Source of the DNA: Candidatus Woesearchaeota archaeon
GTDB lineage: Archaea > Nanobdellota > Nanobdellia > Woesearchaeales > UBA525
Reading direction: 5' to 3'
Length of the DNA stretch: 10,185 bases
Assembly (NCBI GenBank): GCA_013331575.1
Contig: DUGD01000034.1
Span: 7,415-17,599 of the forward strand
The first letter of the stretch is position 1. The number at the start of each line of letters is the position of its first letter. The position numbers were made by a program, and so were the translations under genes. The notes under the pieces were generated by a model. It saw nothing but the letters and a program-made list of their open reading frames with translations, did no database searches and was not told the DNA's origin. Shown piece by piece: positions 1-7,179 of this stretch.

Positions 1-486
1 CATATGACGGTACGCAAGCATCTGCGCGCCATCGATGACGCGTTCAAAAAATTTGTCGTGAGCTGCAAGGACACCACCATCATTGTCACTGCTGATCACG
101 GTCAAATGATGTCGACACGGGCGATACACCTCGTCGACCACCCCGCACTCGCTCATTGTCTGGCGCTACCGCTCTCAGGCGAACCTCGCGCGGCATACTG
201 CCATGTGCGCGCGCACAAGACCGGGGAATTCCTCCGGTATGTCAAGACACACCTATCGAAATACTGCACCGTTGTGCGCAGTGACAAGCTCATCAAGGAC
301 GGGTGGTATGGTCTTGGAAAGCAACATCCTTTCCTCGAGCACCGTGTGGGAGATTATGTGCTCATCATGAAAGAAGGCTACGCCATCTACGACCGGCCGC
401 ACGGGGAACGTCGCGCTCATATCGGCAACCACGGCGGCGTGAGCAGGGAAGAGATGCTCGTGCCGCTCATCATCGTACAGACCTGA
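1..486 (+). CDS. Alkaline phosphatase superfamily phosphodiesterase, C-terminal part
   Basis: The frame is open at the left edge, so this is the C-terminal end of a longer gene; the ATG at 4 is probably internal. The family (type I phosphodiesterase/nucleotide pyrophosphatase, metal-dependent hydrolysis of phosphate esters) is usually over 350 residues, and about 160 are visible. Counting from that ATG, the metal-site motif TADHG is at residues 29-33, with Asp31 and His32 as expected ligands. The second signature, GNHGGVSREEMLVPLI, lies near the C-terminus with the ligand His at about 143. The stretch RHLRAIDDAF-like at the start (here KHLRAIDDAFKKF) is typical of the helix before the ADHG strand. 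The substrate cannot be told from this part. No downstream gene is close enough to suggest an operon. Family is confident, substrate unknown. Confidence 0.88.
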   Translation, partial: HMTVRKHLRAIDDAFKKFVVSCKDTTIIVTADHGQMMSTRAIHLVDHPALAHCLALPLSGEPRAAYCHVRAHKTGEFLRYVKTHLSKYCTVVRSDKLIKDGWYGLGKQHPFLEHRVGDYVLIMKEGYAIYDRPHGERRAHIGNHGGVSREEMLVPLIIVQT

Positions 487-566
487 ACGTTCGTTGTGAC
501 GATCCCATACACCACGCGAAGAAATCGCTAGTTTTCTGTCTCAGGAAGAGTATCTCCCTCGTCTAG

Positions 567-602
567 TCAATTACTATTTCAATTACTATTTCAACTACTG
601 GT
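567..602. repeat. 12-bp tandem repeat, three units
   Basis: The unit TCAATTACTATT occurs twice exactly (567-578, 579-590), then a diverged third copy TCAACTACTGGT (591-602). It is AT-rich in an otherwise GC-rich neighbourhood and lies about 80 bases after the phosphodiesterase stop. It could be a slippage repeat or a set of short binding sites; nothing here decides between these. Confidence 0.75.
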
Positions 603-646
603 TCATGTTCACGGTTGCTGCGGAGGATATGCTCGAGAGAGGTTTC

Positions 647-703
647 GGGCGCCGTGTTGCCGTCGGGTCCCCCGGCACAATGGCCGTACCCGACACGGCG
701 CCC
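647..703. repeat. Long GC-rich palindrome
   Basis: The arms GGGCGCCGTGT (647-657) and ACACGGCGCCC (693-703) are perfect 11-bp inverted repeats. Inside, CGGGT (664-668) pairs with ACCCG (688-692) directly stacked on the outer stem, and GGC (674-676) can pair with GCC (683-685). A six-base bulge sits on the 5' side only. No T-run follows on the plus strand, so a simple terminator is not obvious. It could be a structured RNA, a small palindromic mobile remnant, or a structured boundary between two transcription units. Confidence 0.75.
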
Positions 704-778
704 TCGGTAATGCTCCAAGGCAGCAATACATTGTTGTCTTCGCCAGCATGTCGTTTGCAGTATTGTCCCTGCTAAATC

Positions 779-785
779 TTATATA
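779..785 (+). promoter_or_regulatory. TATA-like box for the presenilin-like gene
   Basis: TTATATA is centred at 782, 26 nt upstream of the ATG at 808. That is the spacing expected from an archaeal TATA box to the transcription start, so the mRNA would begin at or next to the ATG. Confidence 0.65.
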
Positions 786-807
786 GTGCGTGGATGTTAA
801 TGATGCC

Positions 808-1875
808 ATGAAGCATCCGCTCTCCACGACCGCGCTCCTCATCTTCCTCTTCGTGTGCGCGCAGCTCGTTGGCGTCGCGCTCCTCTCGCTCAACATCGGC
901 GATATCACCACCGATCAAGACGGTGTGCGGTCCGTCAAGCATGACACGACTGTGGTCGGCGACCGGCCGGAGACGTCGGGCGGCGGGAGCCTGCTCTACA
1001 TCGTCATCGGAGTGGCGGTCGGCACTGCGCTCATGCTCGTCATAATAAAGTTCAAGCTCATCAGGTTCTGGAAGGCGTGGTTTCTCTTCGCTGTGTGGCT
1101 CTCCACATCCATAGCGCTCGACGTCATCATCCCAGGGACCATAGCGCTCATCGTCTGCTTCATCGTCGCGGTATGGAAAGTGTACTACCCGAACGCGATA
1201 GTGCACAACATGACGGAGATATTCATGTACGCAGGGATAGCGATCCTCATCGCGCCGCTCTTCACGCTTTGGTGGGCCATCGCGCTTCTCGCCATCATCA
1301 GCGTGTACGACATGATAGCGGTCTGGCAATCGAAGCACATGGTCGTCATGGCCGAGGCGCAGCGGGAGAACAAGCTCTTCGCCGGGCTCTACATCCCGAG
1401 ACGCGATACGACACCACGTCCGACGAAGACTCCGACGCTTACAGACGCAACACGGACAGACACGCACAAGCCACAACACGCCGCCCCCACGACAAGAATG
1501 GTGAAAACCACGGATGCGGCGGGCAAACGCGTCACGAAGCATATCGTTATGGACGAACCTCCCGCACCGCCGTCGACGACGAGGACTGGAAAGGATGATG
1601 CTGCAGGAGGCACGAAGTCGGGCGCTATCTTGGGCGGCGGCGACATCGCATTCCCACTCATATTCTCCGGCGTGGTCATGGACTGGACCATAACGCAAGG
1701 CACAAGCCAGATGCTCGCGCTCTACCAGACGCTCGCGGTGACTATCGGCGCGACAGCGGCGCTGACGCTCTTATTCGTCTTCGCGAAGAAAGACCGCTAC
1801 TATCCGGCGATGCCGTTTCTCAGTGCGGGGTGTCTCTTCGGTTTCGCGATAGTGTGGCTATTGCAGCTGCGCTGA
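808..1875 (+). CDS. Presenilin-like intramembrane aspartyl protease
   Basis: Integral membrane protease of the presenilin/signal peptide peptidase family (archaeal PSH type), which cleaves membrane-spanning segments inside the bilayer. From the ATG at 808 the protein is 355 aa. Hydrophobic segments fill residues 1-30 and about 60-180, and two or three more lie at the C-terminus. The first catalytic motif is V-Y-D (Tyr167-Asp168). The second is G-G-G-D (Asp279), matching GxGD. The PAL-type motif appears as P-A-M-P at 333-336, with Met in place of the usual Leu. Between the two aspartates, residues about 197-270 form a hydrophilic Pro/Thr/Lys-rich loop. In eukaryotic presenilin this TM6-TM7 loop carries the autocleavage site; whether that happens here is unknown. 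A GTG at 790 is an alternative in-frame start, but the TATA box at 782 favours a leaderless ATG 808. The next gene has its own promoter. Confidence 0.9.
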   Translation: MKHPLSTTALLIFLFVCAQLVGVALLSLNIGDITTDQDGVRSVKHDTTVVGDRPETSGGGSLLYIVIGVAVGTALMLVIIKFKLIRFWKAWFLFAVWLSTSIALDVIIPGTIALIVCFIVAVWKVYYPNAIVHNMTEIFMYAGIAILIAPLFTLWWAIALLAIISVYDMIAVWQSKHMVVMAEAQRENKLFAGLYIPRRDTTPRPTKTPTLTDATRTDTHKPQHAAPTTRMVKTTDAAGKRVTKHIVMDEPPAPPSTTRTGKDDAAGGTKSGAILGGGDIAFPLIFSGVVMDWTITQGTSQMLALYQTLAVTIGATAALTLLFVFAKKDRYYPAMPFLSAGCLFGFAIVWLLQLR

Positions 1876-1891
1876 AGAAAATTACGCAACA

Positions 1892-1898
1892 TATTTTA
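1892..1898 (+). promoter_or_regulatory. TATA-like box for the 142-aa gene
   Basis: TATTTTA is centred at 1895, 26 nt before the ATG at 1921, with no Shine-Dalgarno sequence between. This supports a leaderless transcript separate from the presenilin-like gene, which ends at 1875. Confidence 0.6.
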
Positions 1899-1920
1899 AC
1901 TGCACGCAACAAATGGAATC

Positions 1921-2349
1921 ATGTTCGATCGTAACGAGACAGACGACCTCAAGACACGCGTGCTCAACATGAGGAGTCATTACGATGCACAGATGACAGT
2001 CCCCTCGCTACTTGGCGATATATGCTGCGCAGTGCAGCACTTCACGAATGACGGAGAGAAGAGGCACTGCAAAGAGGCGTATGACGGCATTGAAAATCTG
2101 ACCGCGCTGTACGACAGCATTCCTCTCGTTGAATCGCATGGATGCGATGACTACGCTGAATTGTTCTCGATCCGTGATCGACTACCGCGCTTCAGGGAGA
2201 TAGTAGACAGCTCATTGGAGAATCCTTCGGAACAAGGCACGGTTGCGGTAGTGAATGCGGCAGTAAGCATTCTGACGCTCAAGAACGCGTATTGCGACCG
2301 GATGACGCGATTTCGCGAAGAGATCGAGCAAGGGCACCAACGCAAATAA
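1921..2349 (+). CDS. Hypothetical helical protein, 142 aa
   Basis: I do not recognise this protein. It is soluble and charged, with no signal peptide or membrane segment, and reads as mainly alpha-helical. It carries several cysteines, including a Cys-Cys pair in GDICCAVQHF (about residues 32-41), and ends in a charged tail (REEIEQGHQRK). The start is chosen because a TATA-like box sits 26 nt upstream. Third-position GC is lower than in the presenilin-like gene, which may mean a different age or expression level. It has its own promoter and converges on the ABC operon across a 50-base gap holding a hairpin. Confidence 0.7.
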   Translation: MFDRNETDDLKTRVLNMRSHYDAQMTVPSLLGDICCAVQHFTNDGEKRHCKEAYDGIENLTALYDSIPLVESHGCDDYAELFSIRDRLPRFREIVDSSLENPSEQGTVAVVNAAVSILTLKNAYCDRMTRFREEIEQGHQRK

Positions 2350-2387
2350 TGCCGGAACTACATCGTGAGATGTCAAAGGTGCGGCAT
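2349..2387. terminator. Hairpin between convergent genes
   Basis: A two-part stem lies between the two stop codons. The outer arms are ATGCCG (2349-2354) and CGGCAT (2382-2387). The inner hairpin ACATC-GTGA-GATGT (2360-2373) is closed by a GNRA-type tetraloop on the plus strand. Its position suggests a shared 3'-end or bidirectional terminator role, but no clear T-run follows on either strand. Confidence 0.5.
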
Positions 2388-2399
2388 CGTTTCTCAGGT

Positions 2400-4400
2400 T
2401 CACCGTTTCATATGCTTGCCATGACGCGCCAGATATTTATCGAGCTTGAGCATCATCTTCTCCTTGCTCGTGGTGCGTAGTTGTCGGGAGAGCGACCGGT
2501 TGCGCAGCTCGGTCTTGACCCATGCGGCGATCAGATTGTCATCGGTTTTGACCACCGAGTCGAACTCGGCCCGCGTCATATGGTCAAGGCAATCGAGGAG
2601 CTCCACTTCGTTGTTGACATGCTTGCCTGCGATGAGGAGCGGCGAAGGAATGTGCGGCGCAAGCAGGCCGCCATCCTGGCGGAAATACTTGCGACGGTTG
2701 CGCCGTTGCACCAGTATGGTCAATGCGAGGAGCACGATCGCGAGCACGAAGATGGGGGTGAGATCGTGCACAACCTGGGCGGCGCTCACGCCGAAGAGCA
2801 TGCTCTTCTTGAGCAGCTCTGAGAGCACGAGATAGGGATTCAGCCCGGATATCACTTGTGTCGCAGAGGCCATCCCCTCGATAGGTATGAGGAGATTGCT
2901 CACGAAGAGCAGGACGCTTCCCACGCTGATGCTCGCTATCATCGCCGCTTCCTGCGTGCGGGAGAGATATCCGATTATCATGCCGATGAATGTGAAGATG
3001 ACGATACTGACGCAGACAATGGTCATCATTGCCAGAGTGCCCACCAGGAACTGCTGCGCCATGATGACTGCGCTCACGAGCAGTATCGCTATCGCCTCTA
3101 CCACGAGTATGGCGAACGCTGTCACGAACGAGACGAAGACGTGGTACCCGTCGGACGTCGGCGTGGTGAAATTGCGGAAACGCGCACGGCTGGTCTTGTC
3201 AACAACGACAAGCGTGCTCGCGAGGAGGAGCCCCATGAACATCATGACCATGACGAAGAGATACGGATAGGTGAACGTGGATCGATCATCCGTCGAAGCG
3301 ACATTCGACACCGACACGGAGATAGGCATGGTCATGCTGGCCGCGTCCGTCCGCTGCCCTGCGAGCAGATCGTGGGTGTAACGCAGGCTCGCGTCCACCT
3401 TGCGCAGGTCCGAGAGCGCGTCCGAAGCGTCATCGGCCGATGCAGCGACGCTCGCGGCGATAGTCTTGCGGGCGGCGCTGTCCTGCGCAAGCCGTGCGGT
3501 GAGCGCATCGATATCGTCCATCGCCACATCGAGCAGGTAATCGGCGTCCCGTAGTTGCGCGGCGGTCTGCTCTTCGGAGAGACGCGTGAGGTTATCCTGC
3601 ACGAGCTCCAGGCTTTCACGCAACTCCTTCGCCGCATCGATAGTGCCGTTCGCGCACTCTTCGCAATCGCGTTCAAGCTCGCGTATCATATCGACGGCAT
3701 CGCTTATCGCATCGTTGCCGGTCTCCACCGCGATACCCACCTTCTGCGCGAGGCCGAGCTGCATGCCGCGGACGCCTTTGAGCGAGATATTCACAGGAGT
3801 ATCCGCGATGTTCTCGAGTGATCGTTTCGCCACGGAAAGATTGGCGGAGACCGATGCGAGACGGGAGAGCATCGCGTCAGTAGTATTGATATCGGATGCT
3901 ATGAGGCCGCGTGCGGTGCCGATGCGGGTGATGGCATCGCTCGCCATGGCGAGACGCAGGCTGTCCGATTGCACATCGATGACCTTCGAGAGCGTGGTCG
4001 CGATACGATCCACGAGATTTATCCTGCTCGGATCGAGATAGATGGTCGCGTGGGGACGATTATCATCGGCGGCGCCAGTGCCTGCTGCGTCCGCAGTCGT
4101 GAACGCGATGCATGCGTGAGCGGCGCCGTCTTTGACGCTTTGCGCGCATTGCTCCTTGGAACCATAGACGTTCACCATGAAACCGTCGTCGCCCAGCGCC
4201 GCGATGGTGCGTTCGGCGAAAACATCGTCTGCGGCGGCGTGGACACCGACACGGATAGCGAGGTCGTCGCTCGATCCCATGAACGCGAACCCGACCAGGA
4301 GGATGATGAGGATGGGGCCGAAGATGACGGTGAACGCAGTCTCTCTGCTACGGAAGAGCAGCTTGAGGTTCTTACCGAACGTCGCGGAGAAACGCCTCAT
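2400..4400 (-). CDS. ABC-2 type transporter permease with large external coiled coil
   Basis: Membrane subunit of an ABC exporter, 666 aa. It has the ABC-2 permease layout: a first membrane helix at about residues 22-41, a very large external region of about 335 residues, then five or so helices between about 378 and 567. The external part is Ala/Asp/Ser/Leu-rich with heptad-like stretches (roughly 140-355), suggesting long coiled coils as in YhgE/Pip-type permeases, and it holds a C-E-E-C pair (Cys246, Cys249). After the last helix, a cytoplasmic tail of about 95 residues carries the pattern LLDCLDHM...EFDSVV...NLIAAWV. This resembles the DUF5752-type module on archaeal DPANN proteins; that match is from memory. 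The ATG overlaps the ATPase stop as ATGA, so the two are translationally coupled. The substrate is unknown; export is the likely direction. Confidence 0.88.
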   Translation of the reverse strand: MRRFSATFGKNLKLLFRSRETAFTVIFGPILIILLVGFAFMGSSDDLAIRVGVHAAADDVFAERTIAALGDDGFMVNVYGSKEQCAQSVKDGAAHACIAFTTADAAGTGAADDNRPHATIYLDPSRINLVDRIATTLSKVIDVQSDSLRLAMASDAITRIGTARGLIASDINTTDAMLSRLASVSANLSVAKRSLENIADTPVNISLKGVRGMQLGLAQKVGIAVETGNDAISDAVDMIRELERDCEECANGTIDAAKELRESLELVQDNLTRLSEEQTAAQLRDADYLLDVAMDDIDALTARLAQDSAARKTIAASVAASADDASDALSDLRKVDASLRYTHDLLAGQRTDAASMTMPISVSVSNVASTDDRSTFTYPYLFVMVMMFMGLLLASTLVVVDKTSRARFRNFTTPTSDGYHVFVSFVTAFAILVVEAIAILLVSAVIMAQQFLVGTLAMMTIVCVSIVIFTFIGMIIGYLSRTQEAAMIASISVGSVLLFVSNLLIPIEGMASATQVISGLNPYLVLSELLKKSMLFGVSAAQVVHDLTPIFVLAIVLLALTILVQRRNRRKYFRQDGGLLAPHIPSPLLIAGKHVNNEVELLDCLDHMTRAEFDSVVKTDDNLIAAWVKTELRNRSLSRQLRTTSKEKMMLKLDKYLARHGKHMKR

Positions 4401-5872
4401 CGCCGCGCCTCCTTGCGTTTCAGATCCTGTTTTTTTTCATCTTGCCGTTTCCCGTCGTGGGGTTTCCTATTCTCTATAAGCGGTGATTCGCCGCGTTTGC
4501 CGACCGTATCCTGCGAGCCAGACATCGTATCGGGTTTTCGCTGTTTGTCCGTCACACCGCCCATGAGACCGCTTGTAAGGTCGCTCGTGAGACCGCCGGC
4601 CAGTTTCTTCGTGAGGCTGTGCAACCTATCGAGAGGCGGCAGCTTTCCCGCCGGAACAGCACGAGGTGGCGCTTGCGGCCGTATAGCAGAAGGCGTTCCC
4701 GCAGGCATACTGGAGTGAGCATCACTAGTATGAGCATCACTAGAGTGGGCGTTACTGCCTGCATGGGCATTGGAGCGAACGGAACCGTGATTGCCGTTGT
4801 GCGCGTTGTTCTCCTTGAGCTGATCGACGATGGTGCGTAGCGCGTTATCGTTCACGGAGTTGATGGACTCATGATCATCCGCGTCATCGGAGCGCAACCG
4901 GTCATCCTTGAGCTCGGCGCGACGATACACCGTCACGAAGACGTCGTCGAGGCTCGGTTTGATGAGCTTGAGGTCGACGAGCGATTCGCCCATACGATGC
5001 AGGAGCGTGAGGAGGAGCGTGATGACGTGCTCAGGGTTCTCGCTCGTGATCGTGAGATAGGTCCCTTCGCGCTTCACTTGGCGGATGTTATGCGAATGCA
5101 ACCGCTTGATGACCGAGTCGTAGCTGCCGGGGAACGTCTCGACCATGATCTGCTGCGTCTTGCTATATTTGCTTTTGAGCGTCTGTGGAGTGTCGAGATC
5201 CACAAGCCGCCCTTCCTTTATGATGCCGATACGGGAGCAGAGCGTGTCCAGCTCGTTAAGATGATGACTCGAGAGGATGATGGTGGTGCCACGCGCGTTG
5301 ATGCGCTTTATGACTTCCCAAATCTGGGTGCGCAGCACGGGATCGAGGTCGGCCGTCGGCTCGTCCAGGATGAGGAGCGGGGGATTGTGGATGAGCGCGC
5401 AAGCGATATCAAGACGGCGCTGCATACCGCCCGATAGGTGCGCTGCGGGCAGGTGAGCGCTCGCTTTGAGCTCCATGAGACGCAAGAGGACCTCGGCATT
5501 GCGGGCGATAGTCTCTTTGCTCAAGGAGTACATGGCGCCGAAGTATTCGAGATTCTCGAGGACGGTGAGCTGCTCGTAAAAGCTCGGGCGCTGGCTCGCG
5601 AACCCATAGTGGGAGTTGACTATCTTGTGGTGTCCGAGCACGTTGCACTCGATCACGCCCTTGTGGGTGTACGCGTGGAAGAGAATGTCGCCGGAACTGC
5701 TCGGGATGAACCCGACGAGCATATGGAGGAGCGTCGTCTTCCCCGCGCCGCTCGCGCCGATGATGCCGAGTATCTCGCCCTTGCGGACGTCGAACGTGAG
5801 ATTGGAGAGTATCTCGCGCGAGCCGTAACGCTTGCTCACACCACGGACAAGAAAGACTGTGTCCCCCACCAT
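4397..5872 (-). CDS. ABC transporter ATP-binding protein with long low-complexity tail
   Basis: Nucleotide-binding subunit, 491 aa, partner of the permease that follows with a 4-nt overlap. All ATPase motifs are intact: Walker A GASGAGKTT (39-47), Q-loop Gln94, signature LSGGM (146-150), Walker B LLILDE (166-171), D-loop and H-loop His203 in SSHHL. An accessory domain as in ABC-2 ATPases (DrrA/CcmA group) runs to about residue 320. The remaining about 170 residues are unusual: hydrophilic, low in order, with pentapeptide repeats of the SDAHT/SNAHS kind, then a Gly/Leu stretch and a strongly basic end rich in Lys, Arg, Asp and Gln. Typical members stop near 310-340 aa. The start is supported by a TATA box 27 nt upstream and by normal family alignment to Walker A. 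The tail might bind the membrane, a partner or nucleic acid; this is unknown. Confidence 0.92.
   Translation of the reverse strand: MVGDTVFLVRGVSKRYGSREILSNLTFDVRKGEILGIIGASGAGKTTLLHMLVGFIPSSSGDILFHAYTHKGVIECNVLGHHKIVNSHYGFASQRPSFYEQLTVLENLEYFGAMYSLSKETIARNAEVLLRLMELKASAHLPAAHLSGGMQRRLDIACALIHNPPLLILDEPTADLDPVLRTQIWEVIKRINARGTTIILSSHHLNELDTLCSRIGIIKEGRLVDLDTPQTLKSKYSKTQQIMVETFPGSYDSVIKRLHSHNIRQVKREGTYLTITSENPEHVITLLLTLLHRMGESLVDLKLIKPSLDDVFVTVYRRAELKDDRLRSDDADDHESINSVNDNALRTIVDQLKENNAHNGNHGSVRSNAHAGSNAHSSDAHTSDAHSSMPAGTPSAIRPQAPPRAVPAGKLPPLDRLHSLTKKLAGGLTSDLTSGLMGGVTDKQRKPDTMSGSQDTVGKRGESPLIENRKPHDGKRQDEKKQDLKRKEARR
4716..4760 (-). repeat. 15-bp tandem repeat inside the ATPase tail
   Basis: Period-15 repeat within coding sequence. 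TGAGCATCACTAG occurs at 4716-4728 and again at 4731-4743, followed by a diverged unit. In the minus-strand frame it gives repeated pentapeptides of the type S-D-A-H-T/S. The unit is a whole number of codons, so copy-number change would keep the frame. Confidence 0.75.
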
Positions 5873-5895
5873 ACCGATAGCCCTACGAGAGGTGA

Positions 5896-5903
5896 TTTAT
5901 AAA
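5896..5903 (-). promoter_or_regulatory. TATA box of the ABC operon
   Basis: TTTATAAA is centred at about 5899.5, 27 nt upstream of the ATPase ATG (5872) on the minus strand. It is the best TATA match in the window. No ribosome-binding site is needed if the mRNA is leaderless. Confidence 0.75.
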
Positions 5904-6181
5904 GGTTAGGGAGGAGACGGGCGTAATTGAGCAGGTGACATAATCGCTGCCTTGGCATGAAGTTCGAAGGGCGAGTGCTACGAGGCAAGAGCCGAGTAGC
6001 GTTGCGAGCCCTGAGACCGACCCCGGGCATATCCGCCGCAGCGAAGCCGGTTACGACGAGCGAGAAGGAGTAGTTGACGACTATGCAGAACGATACATCG
6101 CAGCGAATGCCTAATAGAGACCTAATGTACACCCTTATTTCAGTCATCAGCACAATAATCATCACACGTCTGGGCATAACG
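5904..6181. other. Divergent intergenic region with hairpin and possible small ORF
   Basis: About 280 bases lie between the divergent promoters of the ABC operon and the serine protease. A compound stem is visible at 5968-6012: AGGGC/GCCCT outside, GCTAC (5977-5981) with GTAGC (5996-6000) inside, and GGC/GCC at the tip. A 38-codon plus-strand frame (5957-6073, MKFEGRVLRGKSRV...) is basic and has usual codons. It has no well-placed promoter, so I do not call it a gene. The hairpin could instead belong to a non-coding RNA or to regulatory DNA. Confidence 0.45.
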
Positions 6182-6189
6182 GTTAAAAG
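6182..6189 (+). promoter_or_regulatory. TATA-like box for the serine protease
   Basis: GTTAAAAG, with its TTAAAA core centred at 6185.5, is about 26 nt before the ATG at 6211, again giving a leaderless transcript. Confidence 0.6.
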
Positions 6190-6210
6190 CCCGACGTAAA
6201 CTGTGACATC

Positions 6211-7116
6211 ATGGGATTTTTGCGTTCCGCAGGATTAACCCTCGCAAGTACCATTCTTGCTACATCGCTTGGATTGGATGCTCAAGCTGCGAGCGCAAAG
6301 GTAGCGCACCTCCCTCCGCACCCGGTCAAGACGCCGCTCGAGCGTATGGCCGATCAAACGCTGCTCATCAAAACCGAAGGCACTTACAAATCGATAGATG
6401 AGACGCTCGTATCAAGCGAAGGCACGGTCTTGGCATACAAACGCGACGATAGGTTCACCTACTTCATCACGAATTACCATGTCATCCAGCCCACATTGAT
6501 CGACTTCAAAAATGAAAAGTACAGACTAAAACTATCGTTCGAGCCCACGACCATGCGATACTCCCTCCTCGACAACGGCATAGAATACGGCCAAAAAGGA
6601 GACGCGTGCGTCCTCTACGCCGACAAGAAACTGGACGTAGCAGTCGTCTATGCAGAGAACAGCGAGCTGGCAAAGAACGGCGTGTCATTCACACAGGTCA
6701 AGCCCCTCATGCGACCAATGCACCTGGGAGAGCAAGTGACCATGGTCGGCTATCCGCTTGCGGTGCTACAACAAGCCATGACAGGCATTGTATCTTCGCG
6801 CGGCACCTACAACTCATCATCAGATGAGAATCCCGTACCAGGATACAATCTCGACATCATGAATAATGGCGGCGTAAGCGGCTCAGGAGTGTTCGTGCAA
6901 CAAGGAACGGAGATATACTGGGCAGGTATTGCGCAATCGGCGTACACAAACCTGCGCGTATTGCAGATGGTACCGGTGACGAGCTTCTACGATAGGATAA
7001 AAGACCTAACAGCACCATCGTGCGGTTGCGCGAAAGAGGGACAGACCACTGCCGAGATACCGAGCGAAGGGCTCACCGTTCCGGTGAACTGCCCCCCGAA
7101 AGAGAAAGCGGAATAA
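6211..7116 (+). CDS. Secreted trypsin-like serine protease
   Basis: Peptidase of the chymotrypsin/HtrA-like fold, 301 aa, expected outside the membrane. Residues 1-29 form a Sec signal peptide with a hydrophobic core and an AQA-A or ASA-K cleavage site (after 26 or 29). The triad is visible. His90 is in FITNYHVIQP and Asp142 in KLDVAVVY. Ser223 is in GGVSGSGVF, replacing the commoner GNSGGP. The spacing His-Asp-Ser (52 and 81) fits a single protease domain. No PDZ domain follows, so it is not a full HtrA. The last 30 residues hold CGC and one further Cys, possibly a disulfide-bonded tail. The start fits both the TATA box and the signal peptide. The substrate is unknown. Third-position AT is higher than in the ABC genes, which may hint at a different origin. 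It is convergent with the tethered regulator gene. Confidence 0.88.
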   Translation: MGFLRSAGLTLASTILATSLGLDAQAASAKVAHLPPHPVKTPLERMADQTLLIKTEGTYKSIDETLVSSEGTVLAYKRDDRFTYFITNYHVIQPTLIDFKNEKYRLKLSFEPTTMRYSLLDNGIEYGQKGDACVLYADKKLDVAVVYAENSELAKNGVSFTQVKPLMRPMHLGEQVTMVGYPLAVLQQAMTGIVSSRGTYNSSSDENPVPGYNLDIMNNGGVSGSGVFVQQGTEIYWAGIAQSAYTNLRVLQMVPVTSFYDRIKDLTAPSCGCAKEGQTTAEIPSEGLTVPVNCPPKEKAE

Positions 7117-7124
7117 ATAACCAG

Positions 7125-7179
7125 TCGAGAACTATCCTGCAAAGACCGTTCTACGGTTGATCCTTCATTTATTTCTCGA
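7125..7179. terminator. Convergent-gene inverted repeats, likely terminator
   Basis: Between the two stops, TCGAGAA (7125-7131) and TTCTCGA (7173-7179) form outer arms, and ACCGT-TCT-ACGGT (7145-7157) forms a tight inner hairpin. The plus strand after the inner hairpin is T-rich (CCTTCATTTATTTC), fitting termination of the protease transcript. The arrangement may serve both strands. Confidence 0.5.

Larger units (their letters stand above)
487..777. other. Non-coding gap with repeat and palindrome
   Basis: About 290 bases between the phosphodiesterase stop and the next promoter contain no convincing gene. They hold a 12-bp tandem repeat (567-602) and a GC-rich palindrome (647-703), listed separately. 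The only longer open frames are antisense or out-of-frame shadows. Confidence 0.6.

Noticed and set aside
680..715. Faint resemblance to a 5S rRNA segment (CCGTACCCGACACGG)
   Set aside because: The bases belong to the local palindrome and no other 5S helix or conserved loop is present.
772..1698. 308-codon minus-strand open frame opposite the presenilin-like gene
   Set aside because: Its peptide is Arg/His/Asp-rich without family features, and the opposite strand encodes a protein with all presenilin motifs.
2856..3554. 232-codon plus-strand frame inside the ABC permease region
   Set aside because: Extreme His/Glu/Arg composition is typical of antisense of this GC-rich permease gene.
5836..6177. 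113-codon minus-strand frame covering the ABC promoter
   Set aside because: It overlaps the ATPase start and its TATA box in another frame, has no promoter of its own, and its second half reads as non-coding.
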